Counted from the stretch's first letter, positions 1 to 9,034 are shown. The stretch: DNA of 64,000 nucleotides from Paenibacillus pabuli NBRC 13638 (GCF_001514495.1 NZ_BCNM01000021.1:62001-126000), one strand, 5' to 3'. Notes: generated by a model from the letters alone, not told the origin. Numbers and translations are program-made.

Positions 1-553
1 ATTCTTGACCCGAAATGAGACGGGATACCAGATAACGAATGACACCGCCATGCGTAATCACGGCTATCTTCTGCACGTTCGTGTTGCGAGAGTATATCGT
101 TGGTGAAAAGGACAACAGCCGCTCCTCCAGGAATAATTCAATTCGCGCAGAAAATGCCTTCCAGGACTCGCCCTTCAGGGGCGTCACCTCCTGCGGGGCA
201 TCAATCCAGTCTCGGTACGTTGGATTATCTTTGAGCTGTTCATAGGTCAGCCCCTCCCACTTACCAAAGTCGATCTCCCTTAGGCGGGGATCAAGCTTGG
301 CTTGTCCCGCTTGAAACGGTGCAATGTGTGCGAGTGTCTGCTGACAACGCAGCAGATCACTGCAATACAGGGCGTCCCATGTGACGTTGCTGAGCTCTTC
401 GCGCAGCAGAGATAGCTCCTGCCCTGCTTTGGGCAGCAGTCCAATGTCGGTATGCCCGAGATATCTTTTTTCCAAGTTCCACGCCGTTGTACCATGACGA
501 ATCAGAATAATCTCACGGCTTTGTATTGCACCCTGTCCAGCTTCTATCTCCAT
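1..553 (-). CDS. Histidine phosphatase family protein, probable alpha-ribazole phosphatase (3' part outside window)
   Basis: This reading frame runs off the left edge, so only the first 184 or so codons are visible. The N-terminal part carries the histidine phosphatase signature LIRHGTTAWN at about residues 17-26, and a second catalytic histidine sits in VITHGG near the truncated end. Family members of the CobC type remove the 5'-phosphate of alpha-ribazole phosphate late in cobalamin nucleotide-loop assembly; others are phosphoglycerate-mutase-like. The cobalamin role is inferred from position: it is the last visible gene of a run with cbiB, cbiZ and cobD, and its ATG overlaps the end of cbiB by 10 bases, which suggests translational coupling. 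Confidence 0.85.
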   Translation of the reverse strand, partial: MEIEAGQGAIQSREIILIRHGTTAWNLEKRYLGHTDIGLLPKAGQELSLLREELSNVTWDALYCSDLLRCQQTLAHIAPFQAGQAKLDPRLREIDFGKWEGLTYEQLKDNPTYRDWIDAPQEVTPLKGESWKAFSARIELFLEERLLSFSPTIYSRNTNVQKIAVITHGGVIRYLVSRLISGQE

Positions 554-1572
554 AGCAGTGCACCTCCAGCAGACCATATCCCTAAGGTGACCAACCAGCA
601 TAATAAAACAAAAGAACCTGCCGACCAGAACATAAGCCTTGTCGTTCGTACGATATCCTCTGCTTCCATCAGCCGTGTCTGCTCACCCATATAGGCGCGA
701 AAAGAAGCCACACCATGGTAAACATTATGTCCGCCAAGTCTTATGCCCAGCGCTCCGGCCACCGCAGACTCGGGAAACCCGCTATTCGGGCTTGGATGCA
801 GTCGTGCATCACGGGATACCATGCGCGCTGCACCTCTGGCATCCAGCTTCATGAACCAAGCCCCCATAATTAACAGCAAAGCGGTAAGCCGTGCAGGAAT
901 CCAGTTGGCCCAATCATCCAGACGGGCAGATGCCCAGCCGAGATGCAGATATTTTTCATTTTTATAACCCACCATGGAATCCAGTGTATTCACGGCCCGA
1001 TAGGCCATGGCCAGCGGTGCACCACCAATCAGGGCATAGAACAGTGGTGAGACGATGGCATCCACGATATTCTCTGCAACCGTCTCCACCGTTCCCCGCA
1101 CAATCTCCGGTTCATCCAGATGGGCCGTATCACGTCCCACAATCATACCCAGTGAACGTCTCGCCGCAGGCCAATCCTGTTGACTCAGATGGCGGTAGAC
1201 TTCCATACCTGCGTCTTTCAAACCTTTGGAGGCAATGGTGGTTGCGATCAGCACGACTTCTGCCACAATCGCGACGACAGGATGAATGAGACCCAGCACA
1301 TACACCAATGCCCAGGTTACCGCAAAAGCTCCCCCTGCAATCAAAACGGGAAATAACACGCCTGCCCTTCTGAGTGCCCGGTTTGAGACCACCCGCGATC
1401 TTATCGCCCGCTCCAGTGCAGAGATGGCCTTTCCCATGCCAATCACGGGATGAGGTATCCAGCGTGGATCTCCGATGCAACGATCCAGCAGATATGCCCC
1501 AATAATAATCCAGGCGCCTGCCATTCCCGTCCAGATCGGCCAGGAAGCCCATTGATGCAGCAGTGATGTCAT
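544..1572 (-). CDS. cbiB: Adenosylcobinamide-phosphate synthase CbiB
   Basis: A 342-residue polytopic membrane protein of the CbiB/CobD family, which attaches (R)-1-amino-2-propanol phosphate to adenosylcobyric acid. The N-terminus shows the family pattern LLDRCIGDPRWIPHPVIGMG at about residues 28-47, and the middle carries the typical EPEIVRGTVETVAENIVDA block. Length matches the family. The start ATG overlaps the end of cbiZ by four bases (ATGA), and its own stop overlaps the phosphatase start. Its amine substrate is made by the decarboxylase two genes upstream, so the order fits a complete aminopropanol-linker branch. Confidence 0.93.
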   Translation of the reverse strand: MTSLLHQWASWPIWTGMAGAWIIIGAYLLDRCIGDPRWIPHPVIGMGKAISALERAIRSRVVSNRALRRAGVLFPVLIAGGAFAVTWALVYVLGLIHPVVAIVAEVVLIATTIASKGLKDAGMEVYRHLSQQDWPAARRSLGMIVGRDTAHLDEPEIVRGTVETVAENIVDAIVSPLFYALIGGAPLAMAYRAVNTLDSMVGYKNEKYLHLGWASARLDDWANWIPARLTALLLIMGAWFMKLDARGAARMVSRDARLHPSPNSGFPESAVAGALGIRLGGHNVYHGVASFRAYMGEQTRLMEAEDIVRTTRLMFWSAGSFVLLCWLVTLGIWSAGGALLWR

Positions 1573-2396
1573 GGCTTGTTATTCCTCTCTTTCCACTCCT
1601 GCGCGGCTTGCAGGCTTTCCGTTATCGTGTCATACACCAGCCGGCCGATGGCTGCCCCCATTGTCGTTGCTGTCCCGGCATAACGGATCAGCGGTTTGTT
1701 CTCGTCCGCCTGATTTACTGCAAGTACGATGGCATCTGTTGTTGTTCCGGTCGCGGTCAGACCATTTTCCGAATCTACCACACCGAAATCAACCAGCGCA
1801 GCGGCTTTTGCTTCTACCGCCGTCTGAATGGCATTCACCATTGCTCCAGCGGTCATATGTCCATTCATCCACAACATGATATTAATCGTACCGGGAGTGT
1901 AGCTTGAAACCGAACTCTCCCCACGTTTCTGAGACACAGCCTCATTCCCCATCTTCTTCCCCGCAGTATTAAACACGGTTCTTGCAGAACCTGCCCGCGC
2001 AGCGTTGGATACCCCTGCTGTCGTACAGCAGAGTAATCCGAACTCATCGCTTTCATATTCCTGGATGGCTGTGTGCTCCAAACGAACTGCAGTCAGAAGT
2101 CCGGCACATTGATCCTGCTGCTCTTGCCATTCACTCAACAGATCGGCAATATCTCGCGGGGGATCGTCACAGCGATAATGTCTGTCCACATAGATGTTGA
2201 ATATACGGTCCAGTTCAATCATGCCACCCCCATACACGGCACTGGAAAGTGCTTTTACAACAGAGGGGCTTGACGCTTTAATATGCCGTTCATGTGCAGA
2301 GATGCTTAATCCCGGCCACACTGAGGATCTGTATTCACGTTGGTCTGCTTGATCACCGGTGTGTGGTTTATAGACGTTATAAAATGGCAGTGCCAT
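1569..2396 (-). CDS. cbiZ: Adenosylcobinamide amidohydrolase CbiZ
   Basis: A 275-residue protein of the CbiZ family. CbiZ cleaves the aminopropanol side chain of adenosylcobinamide to give cobyric acid, allowing scavenged corrinoids to be remodelled with the cell's own lower ligand. Recognisable family stretches are the central TTAGVSNAARAG and the TPGTINIMLWMNG segment, followed by a C-terminal TGTTTDAIVLAV stretch. It overlaps the upstream cobD by 20 bases and the downstream cbiB by four. No de novo corrin-ring genes are in view, so this cluster serves salvage at least in this window; the ring pathway could lie elsewhere. Confidence 0.88.
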   Translation of the reverse strand: MALPFYNVYKPHTGDQADQREYRSSVWPGLSISAHERHIKASSPSVVKALSSAVYGGGMIELDRIFNIYVDRHYRCDDPPRDIADLLSEWQEQQDQCAGLLTAVRLEHTAIQEYESDEFGLLCCTTAGVSNAARAGSARTVFNTAGKKMGNEAVSQKRGESSVSSYTPGTINIMLWMNGHMTAGAMVNAIQTAVEAKAAALVDFGVVDSENGLTATGTTTDAIVLAVNQADENKPLIRYAGTATTMGAAIGRLVYDTITESLQAAQEWKERNNKP

Positions 2397-3525
2397 CGCT
2401 CTTCCCCCCTTCCTCTAATTCTGTTATCTCATCAAGCCCAATTACATTTCTCAATGTTTCCAACAAACGTCCGTTAGCCTCCGCGTCCTTGACCGCAAAG
2501 CGTACATGTCGTTCCCCAAGTCTAGGATACATCGCGCAGCTTCGGATCAGTATACCGCGTTCACCGAGAGCAGCCTGCATGGATGTCGCTGTCCACGGCT
2601 CTGGCAGAGCGGCTAATATAAAGTTCGCTTCCCCTCGCGTCACATTACACCCATAGCCCTCCAGCCCTGCCGTTAATCTCTCCCGCTCGTGTGATACCAG
2701 TGTCAGTGTCTCCTGTTCAAAACTCTCCCCGCTGCGCAGACAGGCTTCACCTGCAATCAGCGCCAGCCCATTCACACTCCAGGTCACTTGTTTCTCTGTC
2801 ATGGCAGTAATCAGTTCGGGTCGACCCATCGCATAACCCAGACGTAAGCCTGGAATCGCATAAAACTTGGTCATCGAGCGAATGATGATCACCTGCGGAT
2901 ACTCGTTCAGTCTGGGCGCAAGCGATTGCCGCTGGGATTCAGGAATAAAGTCGATGAACGCTTCATCAATCACCAGGATCGTGCCTGTGATTTCCGCTTT
3001 ACGGGCAAGCTGTTGCAGGACTTCCAGCGGATACTGTACCCCATTGGGGTTGTTGGGCTGTCCAAGAAAAAGCAAGTCCACCCGTTCCATCAGATTTTCG
3101 ATATCCTTCGGTTCTGCTCGCCAGTCCAGTTCTTCCCGCCCTCGAACATGATGGACTTCTGCTCCAAATTGTCTGGATAAGGCACTGTACTCCGAAAAAC
3201 CGGGCTCTACCGTACCTACTCTACGCGGCGCAAGTCCAAGCAGGATTAGAGCCATGCTTTCCGCCGCCCCGTTGCCCACGGATATGTAATCTGGGGTTAA
3301 ACCCAGTCGGTCACTGAGCAGCATTTTGAGCGCCCGATGGCCCGGATCGGGGTAACGAAGTACCGTATGTAATCCTTGCTCCAGAGCCTCCAGCACTTCC
3401 CGAGGTGGACCCAGCGGATTAATATTTGCGCTAAAATCGAGGAAATCAGCAGCATTCCCTCCAAAACGTGCTGCGGCAGTCTCCACATCACCGCCATGTC
3501 CGAAAACTTCAATTAAACCGGTCAT
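2377..3525 (-). CDS. cobD: L-threonine-O-3-phosphate decarboxylase (CobD, class I/II aminotransferase fold)
   Basis: A PLP enzyme of about 382 residues that decarboxylates threonine phosphate to aminopropanol phosphate, the linker used by CbiB. The N-terminal FGGNAADFLDFSANINPLGPP is typical of CobD. The PLP lysine lies in SMTKFYAIPGLRLGY, and the GQPNNPNG motif is present. Two in-frame ATGs are possible. The one at 3525 is chosen because the AGAAAGG ribosome site abuts the ATG at 3537, leaving no spacing for it. HisC-type histidinol-phosphate aminotransferases are close relatives, but the cbiZ and cbiB neighbours decide the call. First gene of the minus-strand cobinamide operon; no B12 riboswitch is visible in front of it. 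Confidence 0.9.
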   Translation of the reverse strand: MTGLIEVFGHGGDVETAAARFGGNAADFLDFSANINPLGPPREVLEALEQGLHTVLRYPDPGHRALKMLLSDRLGLTPDYISVGNGAAESMALILLGLAPRRVGTVEPGFSEYSALSRQFGAEVHHVRGREELDWRAEPKDIENLMERVDLLFLGQPNNPNGVQYPLEVLQQLARKAEITGTILVIDEAFIDFIPESQRQSLAPRLNEYPQVIIIRSMTKFYAIPGLRLGYAMGRPELITAMTEKQVTWSVNGLALIAGEACLRSGESFEQETLTLVSHERERLTAGLEGYGCNVTRGEANFILAALPEPWTATSMQAALGERGILIRSCAMYPRLGERHVRFAVKDAEANGRLLETLRNVIGLDEITELEEGGKSDGTAIL

Positions 3526-3629
3526 CCTGTCCGTCATCCTTTCTGCATGTCTTTTTTATTATGGATGGCTTGGCGGGCAGGGGTCAATCCTGTTTTGGCT
3601 GTTCATGCCCTTTGTGGCTTCATATTCCT

Positions 3630-3658
3630 TTGTGTCCCATCGACAATTCGTTTACAAT
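3630..3658 (+). promoter_or_regulatory. Putative sigma-A promoter of the lipoate ligase gene
   Basis: TTGTGT (3630-3635) and TACAAT (3653-3658) are separated by 17 bases and lie about 80 bases before the lplA start. The divergent cobD gene starts at 3525, so the same 200-base spacer must drive both directions. Confidence 0.5.
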
Positions 3659-3737
3659 AGAGAAGGAATTTCGATTCCGTAACGTATTACTACATAAGGG
3701 ATATGCATCCCTCACATACATTAATGGAGGAATGACC

Positions 3738-4739
3738 ATGCTGTTTGTTGATAACCAGGGCATTACAGATCCTTCTGTAAACCTCGCCATTGAGGAATAC
3801 ATTCTGAAGCATCTGCCGATGGATGACAGCTATTTGCTGTTTTACATCAACCGCCCGTCCATTATTATCGGAAAACACCAGAACACCATTGAAGAAATCA
3901 ACATGGAGTATGTTCAGGATAACGGTGTTCAAGTCGTACGTCGCCTTTCGGGAGGCGGAGCCGTTTATCACGATCTGGGCAACCTCAATTTCAGCTTTAT
4001 TACCAAGGATGACGGGCAATCCTTCCATAACTTCCGCAAATTCACGCAGCCCGTGGTGGAGGCTCTGCAAGAGCTTGGTGTGAACGCTGAGTTGACGGGT
4101 CGCAATGATCTGCAAGTCGGAGAAAAGAAAATTTCGGGCAACGCCCAATTCTCAACACGCGGACGCATGTTCAGTCACGGTACGTTGATGTTCAACCTGA
4201 ACCTGGATCATGTTCAGGCTTCGCTTAACGTGAACCCGGAGAAGTTCAAGTCCAAGAGTACCAAATCCGTGCGCAGTCGTGTTGCGAACATTCGGGATCT
4301 GATTGACAGCAATCTGACCATCGAACAATTCCGGGACGAGCTGCTGCGTCATATTTTCCGTATGGAGCCACAGGACGTTCCTCAATATGAACTCACGGAG
4401 ACAGATTGGGACAAAATCAAGGAAATCTCCGCCGAGCGTTATAGCAACTGGGACTGGAACTACGGGCTTTCTCCGGAAAGCAATGTGAAGCATACCCGCA
4501 AATTCCCTGTCGGGATCATTGATCTGCGCATGAATATCAAAGATGGACACATTGAGGACATCAAGATCTTTGGTGACTTCTTCGGCGTAGGCGATGTAGC
4601 AGATATTGAAGACATGCTGCGTGGCAAGCGTTACGAGGAATCCGAGGTGCGTATTGCTCTTGAAGGTCTGGATGTAAAACATTACTTCGGCAACCTTGAG
4701 CTGGAAGACTTTATCGGCCTTGTTTTCCTGGAGGAGTAA
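3738..4739 (+). CDS. lplA: Lipoate-protein ligase (LplA family)
   Basis: A 333-residue enzyme that activates lipoate with ATP and transfers it to lipoyl domains of 2-oxoacid dehydrogenases and glycine cleavage H protein. It has the BPL/LplA core motif RRLSGGGAVYHD at residues 68-79 and the substrate-binding lysine region GEKKISGNAQF at about 128-138. The C-terminal accessory domain of the long LplA form is present. The ATG at 3738 is chosen because GGAGG at 3726-3730 is seven bases away; the ATG at 3732 is too close. Monocistronic by context. A copy of a dispersed repeat lies in the downstream spacer. Confidence 0.92.
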   Translation: MLFVDNQGITDPSVNLAIEEYILKHLPMDDSYLLFYINRPSIIIGKHQNTIEEINMEYVQDNGVQVVRRLSGGGAVYHDLGNLNFSFITKDDGQSFHNFRKFTQPVVEALQELGVNAELTGRNDLQVGEKKISGNAQFSTRGRMFSHGTLMFNLNLDHVQASLNVNPEKFKSKSTKSVRSRVANIRDLIDSNLTIEQFRDELLRHIFRMEPQDVPQYELTETDWDKIKEISAERYSNWDWNYGLSPESNVKHTRKFPVGIIDLRMNIKDGHIEDIKIFGDFFGVGDVADIEDMLRGKRYEESEVRIALEGLDVKHYFGNLELEDFIGLVFLEE

Positions 4740-4810
4740 GATTTAAATGTAAGCATAGTTTTAGAACGAAGTCTTTGTTTACACGTTAACGGAGAAGACA
4801 GAATTCATCG

Positions 4811-4919
4811 GGAGAAGCGAAGCGTTCGCCTTTATCAACGGATTTCTCCTTGGGGGAATGGAATCAAAAAAATCCGGGGATAACAGCGATCGAAAGATGA
4901 ATCTGTATTCGGAGTGGCC
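4811..4919 (-). repeat. Dispersed intergenic repeat, copy A (with internal deletion)
   Basis: Read on the minus strand, this spacer segment begins GGCCACTCCGA, continues with CGATCGCTGTTATCCCC and GATTTTTTTGATTCC, and ends with GGCGAACGCTTCGCTTCT. The same ordered blocks occur at 18245-18393 and 24313-24452 on the plus strand. Copy A lacks the middle hairpin segment seen in the other two. It fills much of the 243-base gap between lplA and the HAD gene. Confidence 0.75.
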
Positions 4920-4982
4920 TCGTGTAAAACTTATTTTTTCGTTCGTTATTATAGATACAGATAAAAAAGGAGAGAAACACAG

Positions 4983-5786
4983 ATGACCTACAAATTAATC
5001 GCAATCGATATTGATGATACCCTGATCAACGACAACAAGGAAGTAACGCCTGCAACACAGACTGCCCTGGAACAAGCGGTAGCTCATGGTGTCGTTGTAA
5101 CTTTGGCAACGGGACGTGCTTATGCTTCAGCCCAAGCGCTCGCTCGCCAAACAAAGCTGAACGTGCCAATCATTACATATCAAGGTGCTTTGGTGAAAAA
5201 CTTGCTGGACGAAAAAGTACTCTACGAGCGCTACGTTCCACAGGATGCTTCCCGCAAATTGTACGACTACTGCCTGGAGCATAATTTGCACCTGCAAACG
5301 TATATTGACGACAAGCTGTATGCCCGTGAAGAAAACGACAAACTGCGTGACTACGCCAAGCTGAATGGAACGCAATATCACATCGAGCCTGACTTCATCA
5401 AAGTCATCGAGCAAAAAACACCGAAACTGCTCATCATCGATGAGCCGGATTACCTCGACGAGGTTGCGGTTGCCCTGCGTGAACTGCTCGGACCTGAAGT
5501 ACACATTACCAAATCCAAGCCATACTTCCTTGAAATCATGCACCGCGAGGGAACGAAAGGCCATGCACTAACGTTCCTGGCAGATCACTTCGGTCACCAA
5601 TTGAGCGAGTGCATTGCCATCGGGGATTCCTGGAATGACCATGAGATGCTGGAAGTTGCTGGTCTTGGTGTAGCGATGGGGAATGCCATCCCTGCTCTGA
5701 AAGAGCTGGCAGATTACATTACTGCGAGCAATAACGAAGACGGCGTGAAGCAGGTTATTGAGAAGTTTGTACTGAACGCGGAGTAA
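4983..5786 (+). CDS. Cof-type HAD-IIB family phosphatase
   Basis: A 267-residue HAD hydrolase of the Cof/YidA/YwpJ type, which dephosphorylates sugar phosphates and similar small metabolites in the cytosol. Motif I is DIDDTLIND (about residues 9-17), the Thr motif is LATGRAY, and motif IV is GDSWNDHEML near residue 215, with the C2B cap between. The length is typical. An AAAGGAGAG ribosome site precedes the ATG. A strong terminator follows directly. Substrate cannot be told from sequence. Confidence 0.9.
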   Translation: MTYKLIAIDIDDTLINDNKEVTPATQTALEQAVAHGVVVTLATGRAYASAQALARQTKLNVPIITYQGALVKNLLDEKVLYERYVPQDASRKLYDYCLEHNLHLQTYIDDKLYAREENDKLRDYAKLNGTQYHIEPDFIKVIEQKTPKLLIIDEPDYLDEVAVALRELLGPEVHITKSKPYFLEIMHREGTKGHALTFLADHFGHQLSECIAIGDSWNDHEMLEVAGLGVAMGNAIPALKELADYITASNNEDGVKQVIEKFVLNAE

Positions 5787-5803
5787 TTGCCTCAGAAACA
5801 GAA

Positions 5804-5846
5804 CAGCCCGGAACCACAATAGATTGTGGATTCCGGGTTGTTTTTC
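5804..5846 (+). terminator. Rho-independent terminator after the HAD gene
   Basis: A long stem (CAGCCCGGAACCACAAT pairing with ATTGTGGATTCCGGGTTG) with a two-base loop is followed by TTTTTCT. Confidence 0.9.
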
Positions 5847-5888
5847 TATTCAGCGCTTCAGAACATGCGTTATTAAAATGTAGATCAA

Positions 5889-6212
5889 CTACTTTTTGTT
5901 CGCCATTCGTTCCAAAGCACGAACCGCTCGTTCCCGCTGCTCTCGCTTTTCAGCTCGCCTCTGCCCACTATCCTCCATTTCCCCAGCCATGAAACCCCAA
6001 ATATGACCAAAGATACTCCCGAGTATACTTGGAACAAATTGAGTCGCCAAATCGGTGTCCAAATCTAGTCTGATCCCTAGATAGAACAATCCTCCCCAAA
6101 GAAAAAACAGTACAAAAAAAGCTAAAAAACGATGATACATTGTGAAAACCAGAAAAATCAAAAAAGGTGCAATGCCCACCAAATATGAAATCATATGTAT
6201 TTCTTCTTCCAT
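5889..6212 (-). CDS. Small membrane protein of unknown function
   Basis: A 107-residue protein with two hydrophobic segments (about residues 8-25 and 28-48), a further weakly hydrophobic stretch, and a strongly charged C-terminal tail rich in Arg, Glu and Lys that probably lies in the cytosol. A GGAGG site four bases before the ATG supports the start. I do not recognise a family. It is convergent with the HAD gene and separated from the EamA gene by 238 AT-rich bases, so it is likely expressed alone. Confidence 0.65.
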   Translation of the reverse strand: MEEEIHMISYLVGIAPFLIFLVFTMYHRFLAFFVLFFLWGGLFYLGIRLDLDTDLATQFVPSILGSIFGHIWGFMAGEMEDSGQRRAEKREQRERAVRALERMANKK

Positions 6213-6403
6213 AATGCCTCCAATTTAATTAAATCTCTCCTACTCTTTCTAAATGAATCTTAGAAAATCTATATTATTTCTAATCTGCTTCTATAACTAC
6301 TGATAACTCTCAATAATACTCTCCTCTCCTAAGTTAAATCCATTTTACACTATAACATATCCTGGAGATCCCGATATATATTTTATTGAATACAAAGAAA
6401 ATA

Positions 6404-6447
6404 ACTCTTCGATTACGACATTATAAATGCGTAGCTGAAGAGTTTTT
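6404..6447. terminator. Hairpin terminator beside the EamA gene
   Basis: ACTCTTC (6404-6410) pairs with GAAGAGT (6437-6443), with a run of T on the plus side and a broken T run on the minus side. It lies directly downstream of the EamA stop. The rest of the 6213-6450 spacer is AT-rich and shows no gene. Confidence 0.6.
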
Positions 6448-6450
6448 GAC

Positions 6451-7380
6451 CTAAAGCATATTGGTCTGACCCAATGAAGTTGTACGTTTTCCCTTTTTAA
6501 GCCAGACCACCACCTTCTCATTCATCGCCAGCAAACCAGAAACGATCAACGCAACGCCAAACCATGTAATCCAGCTTACATGTTCATTGTAGAGTACCGC
6601 ACCCAGGCCCACTGCAATCGGTGGCGAAATGTATAACCAGGTCGCCGGGAACAACGGATTAGTACGAGACATAATCCAATAAAACAAGCTGTGCCCGACC
6701 ATCGAACCGATTACCGTCAGATAGATCAGGGAAGATACCGCTGGCATCCAATCCAGTCCAGTAGTGTTCCATGATTCCGTCACCCCCGAAAGACCGGATA
6801 ACAGCAAACCTCCGTACATCATTTGCACTGCATTGATCGCTACAGGACTAGCCTCCTTAAACTGGTTAATGACCTTTTTGGAGTACAACGCACCTGCCGA
6901 ATAACAGACTTCACCCACCAATACGGCAATACAGCCCCATAGCCACAAGGAATTACCACCAATAGATACACCTGGCAATACAACGAGGATAACCCCGGCA
7001 AAACCGATCAGGCATCCCGCAATCATGCGTGCAGACGTTTTTTGACGCAACAGCGCTGTCTGCATCACCATAATCATCAGTGGCCCTGTTGCGGACAGAA
7101 TCGCACCAACACCCGAGCTCACATATTGTTCAGCCCAATATAAGGTCGCAAACGTACCAAATGTCAGTCCCGCCCCCGTCAAAAGCATCTCTTTCCGCCA
7201 TAGTAAAGAAAGGTTCACTTTTCCTTTCATCCACATCCATGCAAACATTAGAGCACCTGCAATGATAAAGCGTAGTCCGGCCGATAGAAAAGGCGGCATG
7301 CCTGCCTCCACGCCAATTTTAATCGCTAGAAACGTTGTTCCAAAAATAAGACACATTACGGTAAATGCTACTGCAACCAT
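6451..7380 (-). CDS. EamA/DMT superfamily transporter
   Basis: A 309-residue protein with about ten hydrophobic segments arranged as two EamA repeats, the pattern of drug/metabolite exporters such as YedA and RhaT relatives. The N-terminus (LIFGTTFLAIKIGVEAGMPP) matches the first EamA helix and loop. A GAAGGAGG site precedes the ATG. It is divergent from a MocR-type regulator, and exporters next to MocR genes are often regulated by them. The exported compound is not evident. Confidence 0.88.
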   Translation of the reverse strand: MVAVAFTVMCLIFGTTFLAIKIGVEAGMPPFLSAGLRFIIAGALMFAWMWMKGKVNLSLLWRKEMLLTGAGLTFGTFATLYWAEQYVSSGVGAILSATGPLMIMVMQTALLRQKTSARMIAGCLIGFAGVILVVLPGVSIGGNSLWLWGCIAVLVGEVCYSAGALYSKKVINQFKEASPVAINAVQMMYGGLLLSGLSGVTESWNTTGLDWMPAVSSLIYLTVIGSMVGHSLFYWIMSRTNPLFPATWLYISPPIAVGLGAVLYNEHVSWITWFGVALIVSGLLAMNEKVVVWLKKGKRTTSLGQTNML

Positions 7381-7397
7381 GCTAGCCCCTCCTTCAT

Positions 7398-7475
7398 CTG
7401 TTCTCCATCATATAGCACCGTCTACAGAACAGAATAAATAAAACAGAACAGTTAGTTCTCATTTGCTGTTACAAT
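7398..7475. promoter_or_regulatory. Divergent control region with ACAGAACAG repeats (candidate MocR operator)
   Basis: Two direct copies of ACAGAACAG start at 7424 and 7443, 19 bases apart. An inverted AGAACAG (as CTGTTCT) lies at 7398-7404. A TACAAT -10-like hexamer sits at 7470-7475 before the regulator gene. MocR regulators commonly bind direct repeats about two helical turns apart. Confidence 0.5.
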
Positions 7476-7500
7476 AGAGTTCAAAAGGAGCGTGAGCCGG

Positions 7501-8925
7501 GTGGGCAAAGCCGTGTTAATGACAGATAACAGCCTGAAACTATATGAGCAAGTAGTACATTATCTGGTTGTACGGATTGAGGCCGGAGAGTGGAAGGAAC
7601 ATGAGAAACTGCCGTCCGTACGAAGCCTGTCCGAGCTGCTCGGTGTACACCGTCTAACCGTTTTCAAAGCTTATCAGGAATTAAAGGAGCGCGGGAACGT
7701 TTACGTCAAGGACAAGTCAGGCTATTTCGTCAGTCCTGCCGACCCTTCTCCTGTAACCGATCAGGCCGATGACCCGGCTGTGTCCGCTTGGCTGCATTGG
7801 GATTCACTTGCCCGCGTGCAGTCCCTTGAAGCGGAATACCAATTTTCCAAATCATTGATCGACCCCGCCCTGCTGCCCAACCGATATTGGGGAGAACTGA
7901 TGCGAGATTTACTGGATTTATATCCCCGTCTGCTGGGCACATATTCCACGATTCAGGGAGATCTGGAGCTGCGTACTGCTTTGGCAAGCCATCTGACGAT
8001 GAGGGAACGCTTCTACCTCTCGGCCGATGAAGTGCTGATTACTTCCGGTGCACAGCAGGCCATTGATGTAATCTCCCGAAGCCTCGTCAGACCCGGTGAC
8101 CGTGTGCTCATGGAGAGACCAACATATGGCCCTGCGATGGAAATTTTCCGTAAGCAGGGAGCAAGGCTGATTTTCACCGACATTCACCCGGAGGGTTATG
8201 ATCTGGAACAGATCGAGCATCTGATGAAGACTGAGAAACCGCGTGTGTTCTACATGACACCTACCTTCCAGAATCCAACCGGGATTAATATTCCAGCAGA
8301 ACAGCGCAAACACTTGCCTGAACTGGCGGAACAGTACGGATGTTTTCTGGTAGAGGATGACAGTACCTATGATATCTATTTCAAGGAAAAACCTCCTGCG
8401 CCGATCTTCACATACGACACGACAGGGCATACCCTCTACATTCGCAGTTATAGCAAATATGTCGTGCCCGGGCTGCGAATTGCAGCCATCATGTGTCGCC
8501 AGCGATTCATGCCGGGATTACAGGCCGTAAAAGCTCTGACAGATAACGGATCACCTCTGCTGAATCAGAAGCTTTTCCTCCGTTATTTCCAGTCTCCACG
8601 CATGCACCAGCACCTGTCCAAACTCCGGACAGCCATCCAACTGCGGATGGAAGTCATGGAACAGTGCCTGCAAGAAACAAACTGGATCTGGACCCGGCCT
8701 GAAGGCGGGCTCAATATTTGGGTGGAGCTTCCGGAAGGAGTAGATACGGGGCGCTTACTTCATCGATGCATGGAGCATTCTGTCGCTTTTGTGCCAGGAA
8801 CGGTATTCGATCCTTCGGATGCAAACGCCAGTCGCAAGCTGCGTCTCTCCTTCTCCTATGCTCACGAGCAGCAAATCCGGGAAGGTATGAGCAGGCTGAT
8901 TACGCTGGCTGAACATGGAAACTAA
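7501..8925 (+). CDS. MocR/PdxR-type regulator: GntR helix-turn-helix fused to an aminotransferase domain
   Basis: A protein of about 474 residues. The N-terminal 70 residues are a GntR winged helix (KLPSVRSLSELLGVHRLTVF), and the rest is a fold-type I aminotransferase. The PLP lysine is in SYSKYVVPGLRIA, and the TPTFQNPTGI motif is present. Such proteins sense PLP or amino-compound adducts and control adjacent genes. The GTG at 7501 is preferred because AAGGAG at 7485-7490 is ten bases upstream, whereas the GTG at 7492 is only one base away. The divergent EamA exporter is its likely target. Confidence 0.9.
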   Translation: MGKAVLMTDNSLKLYEQVVHYLVVRIEAGEWKEHEKLPSVRSLSELLGVHRLTVFKAYQELKERGNVYVKDKSGYFVSPADPSPVTDQADDPAVSAWLHWDSLARVQSLEAEYQFSKSLIDPALLPNRYWGELMRDLLDLYPRLLGTYSTIQGDLELRTALASHLTMRERFYLSADEVLITSGAQQAIDVISRSLVRPGDRVLMERPTYGPAMEIFRKQGARLIFTDIHPEGYDLEQIEHLMKTEKPRVFYMTPTFQNPTGINIPAEQRKHLPELAEQYGCFLVEDDSTYDIYFKEKPPAPIFTYDTTGHTLYIRSYSKYVVPGLRIAAIMCRQRFMPGLQAVKALTDNGSPLLNQKLFLRYFQSPRMHQHLSKLRTAIQLRMEVMEQCLQETNWIWTRPEGGLNIWVELPEGVDTGRLLHRCMEHSVAFVPGTVFDPSDANASRKLRLSFSYAHEQQIREGMSRLITLAEHGN

Positions 8926-9008
8926 TCCTTTTTCAAAAAATCCGTAATTGCAGATTAACGAATACCTTGTCTGGCAGGTTGCGAAGATACCACATCTTCC
9001 GTAACACA

Positions 9009-9034
9009 AAAAAGTCGCCACATGGCGACTTTTT
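9009..9034. terminator. Bidirectional terminator between the MocR and ABC genes
   Basis: AAAAAGTCGCCA and TGGCGACTTTTTT form a compact hairpin with T runs on both strands, suiting the convergent genes on either side. Confidence 0.85.

Noticed and set aside
3468-3737. N-terminal extension of the lipoate ligase
   Set aside because: It would overlap cobD and the promoter TTGTGT-17-TACAAT, and a good GGAGG site marks the start at 3738.
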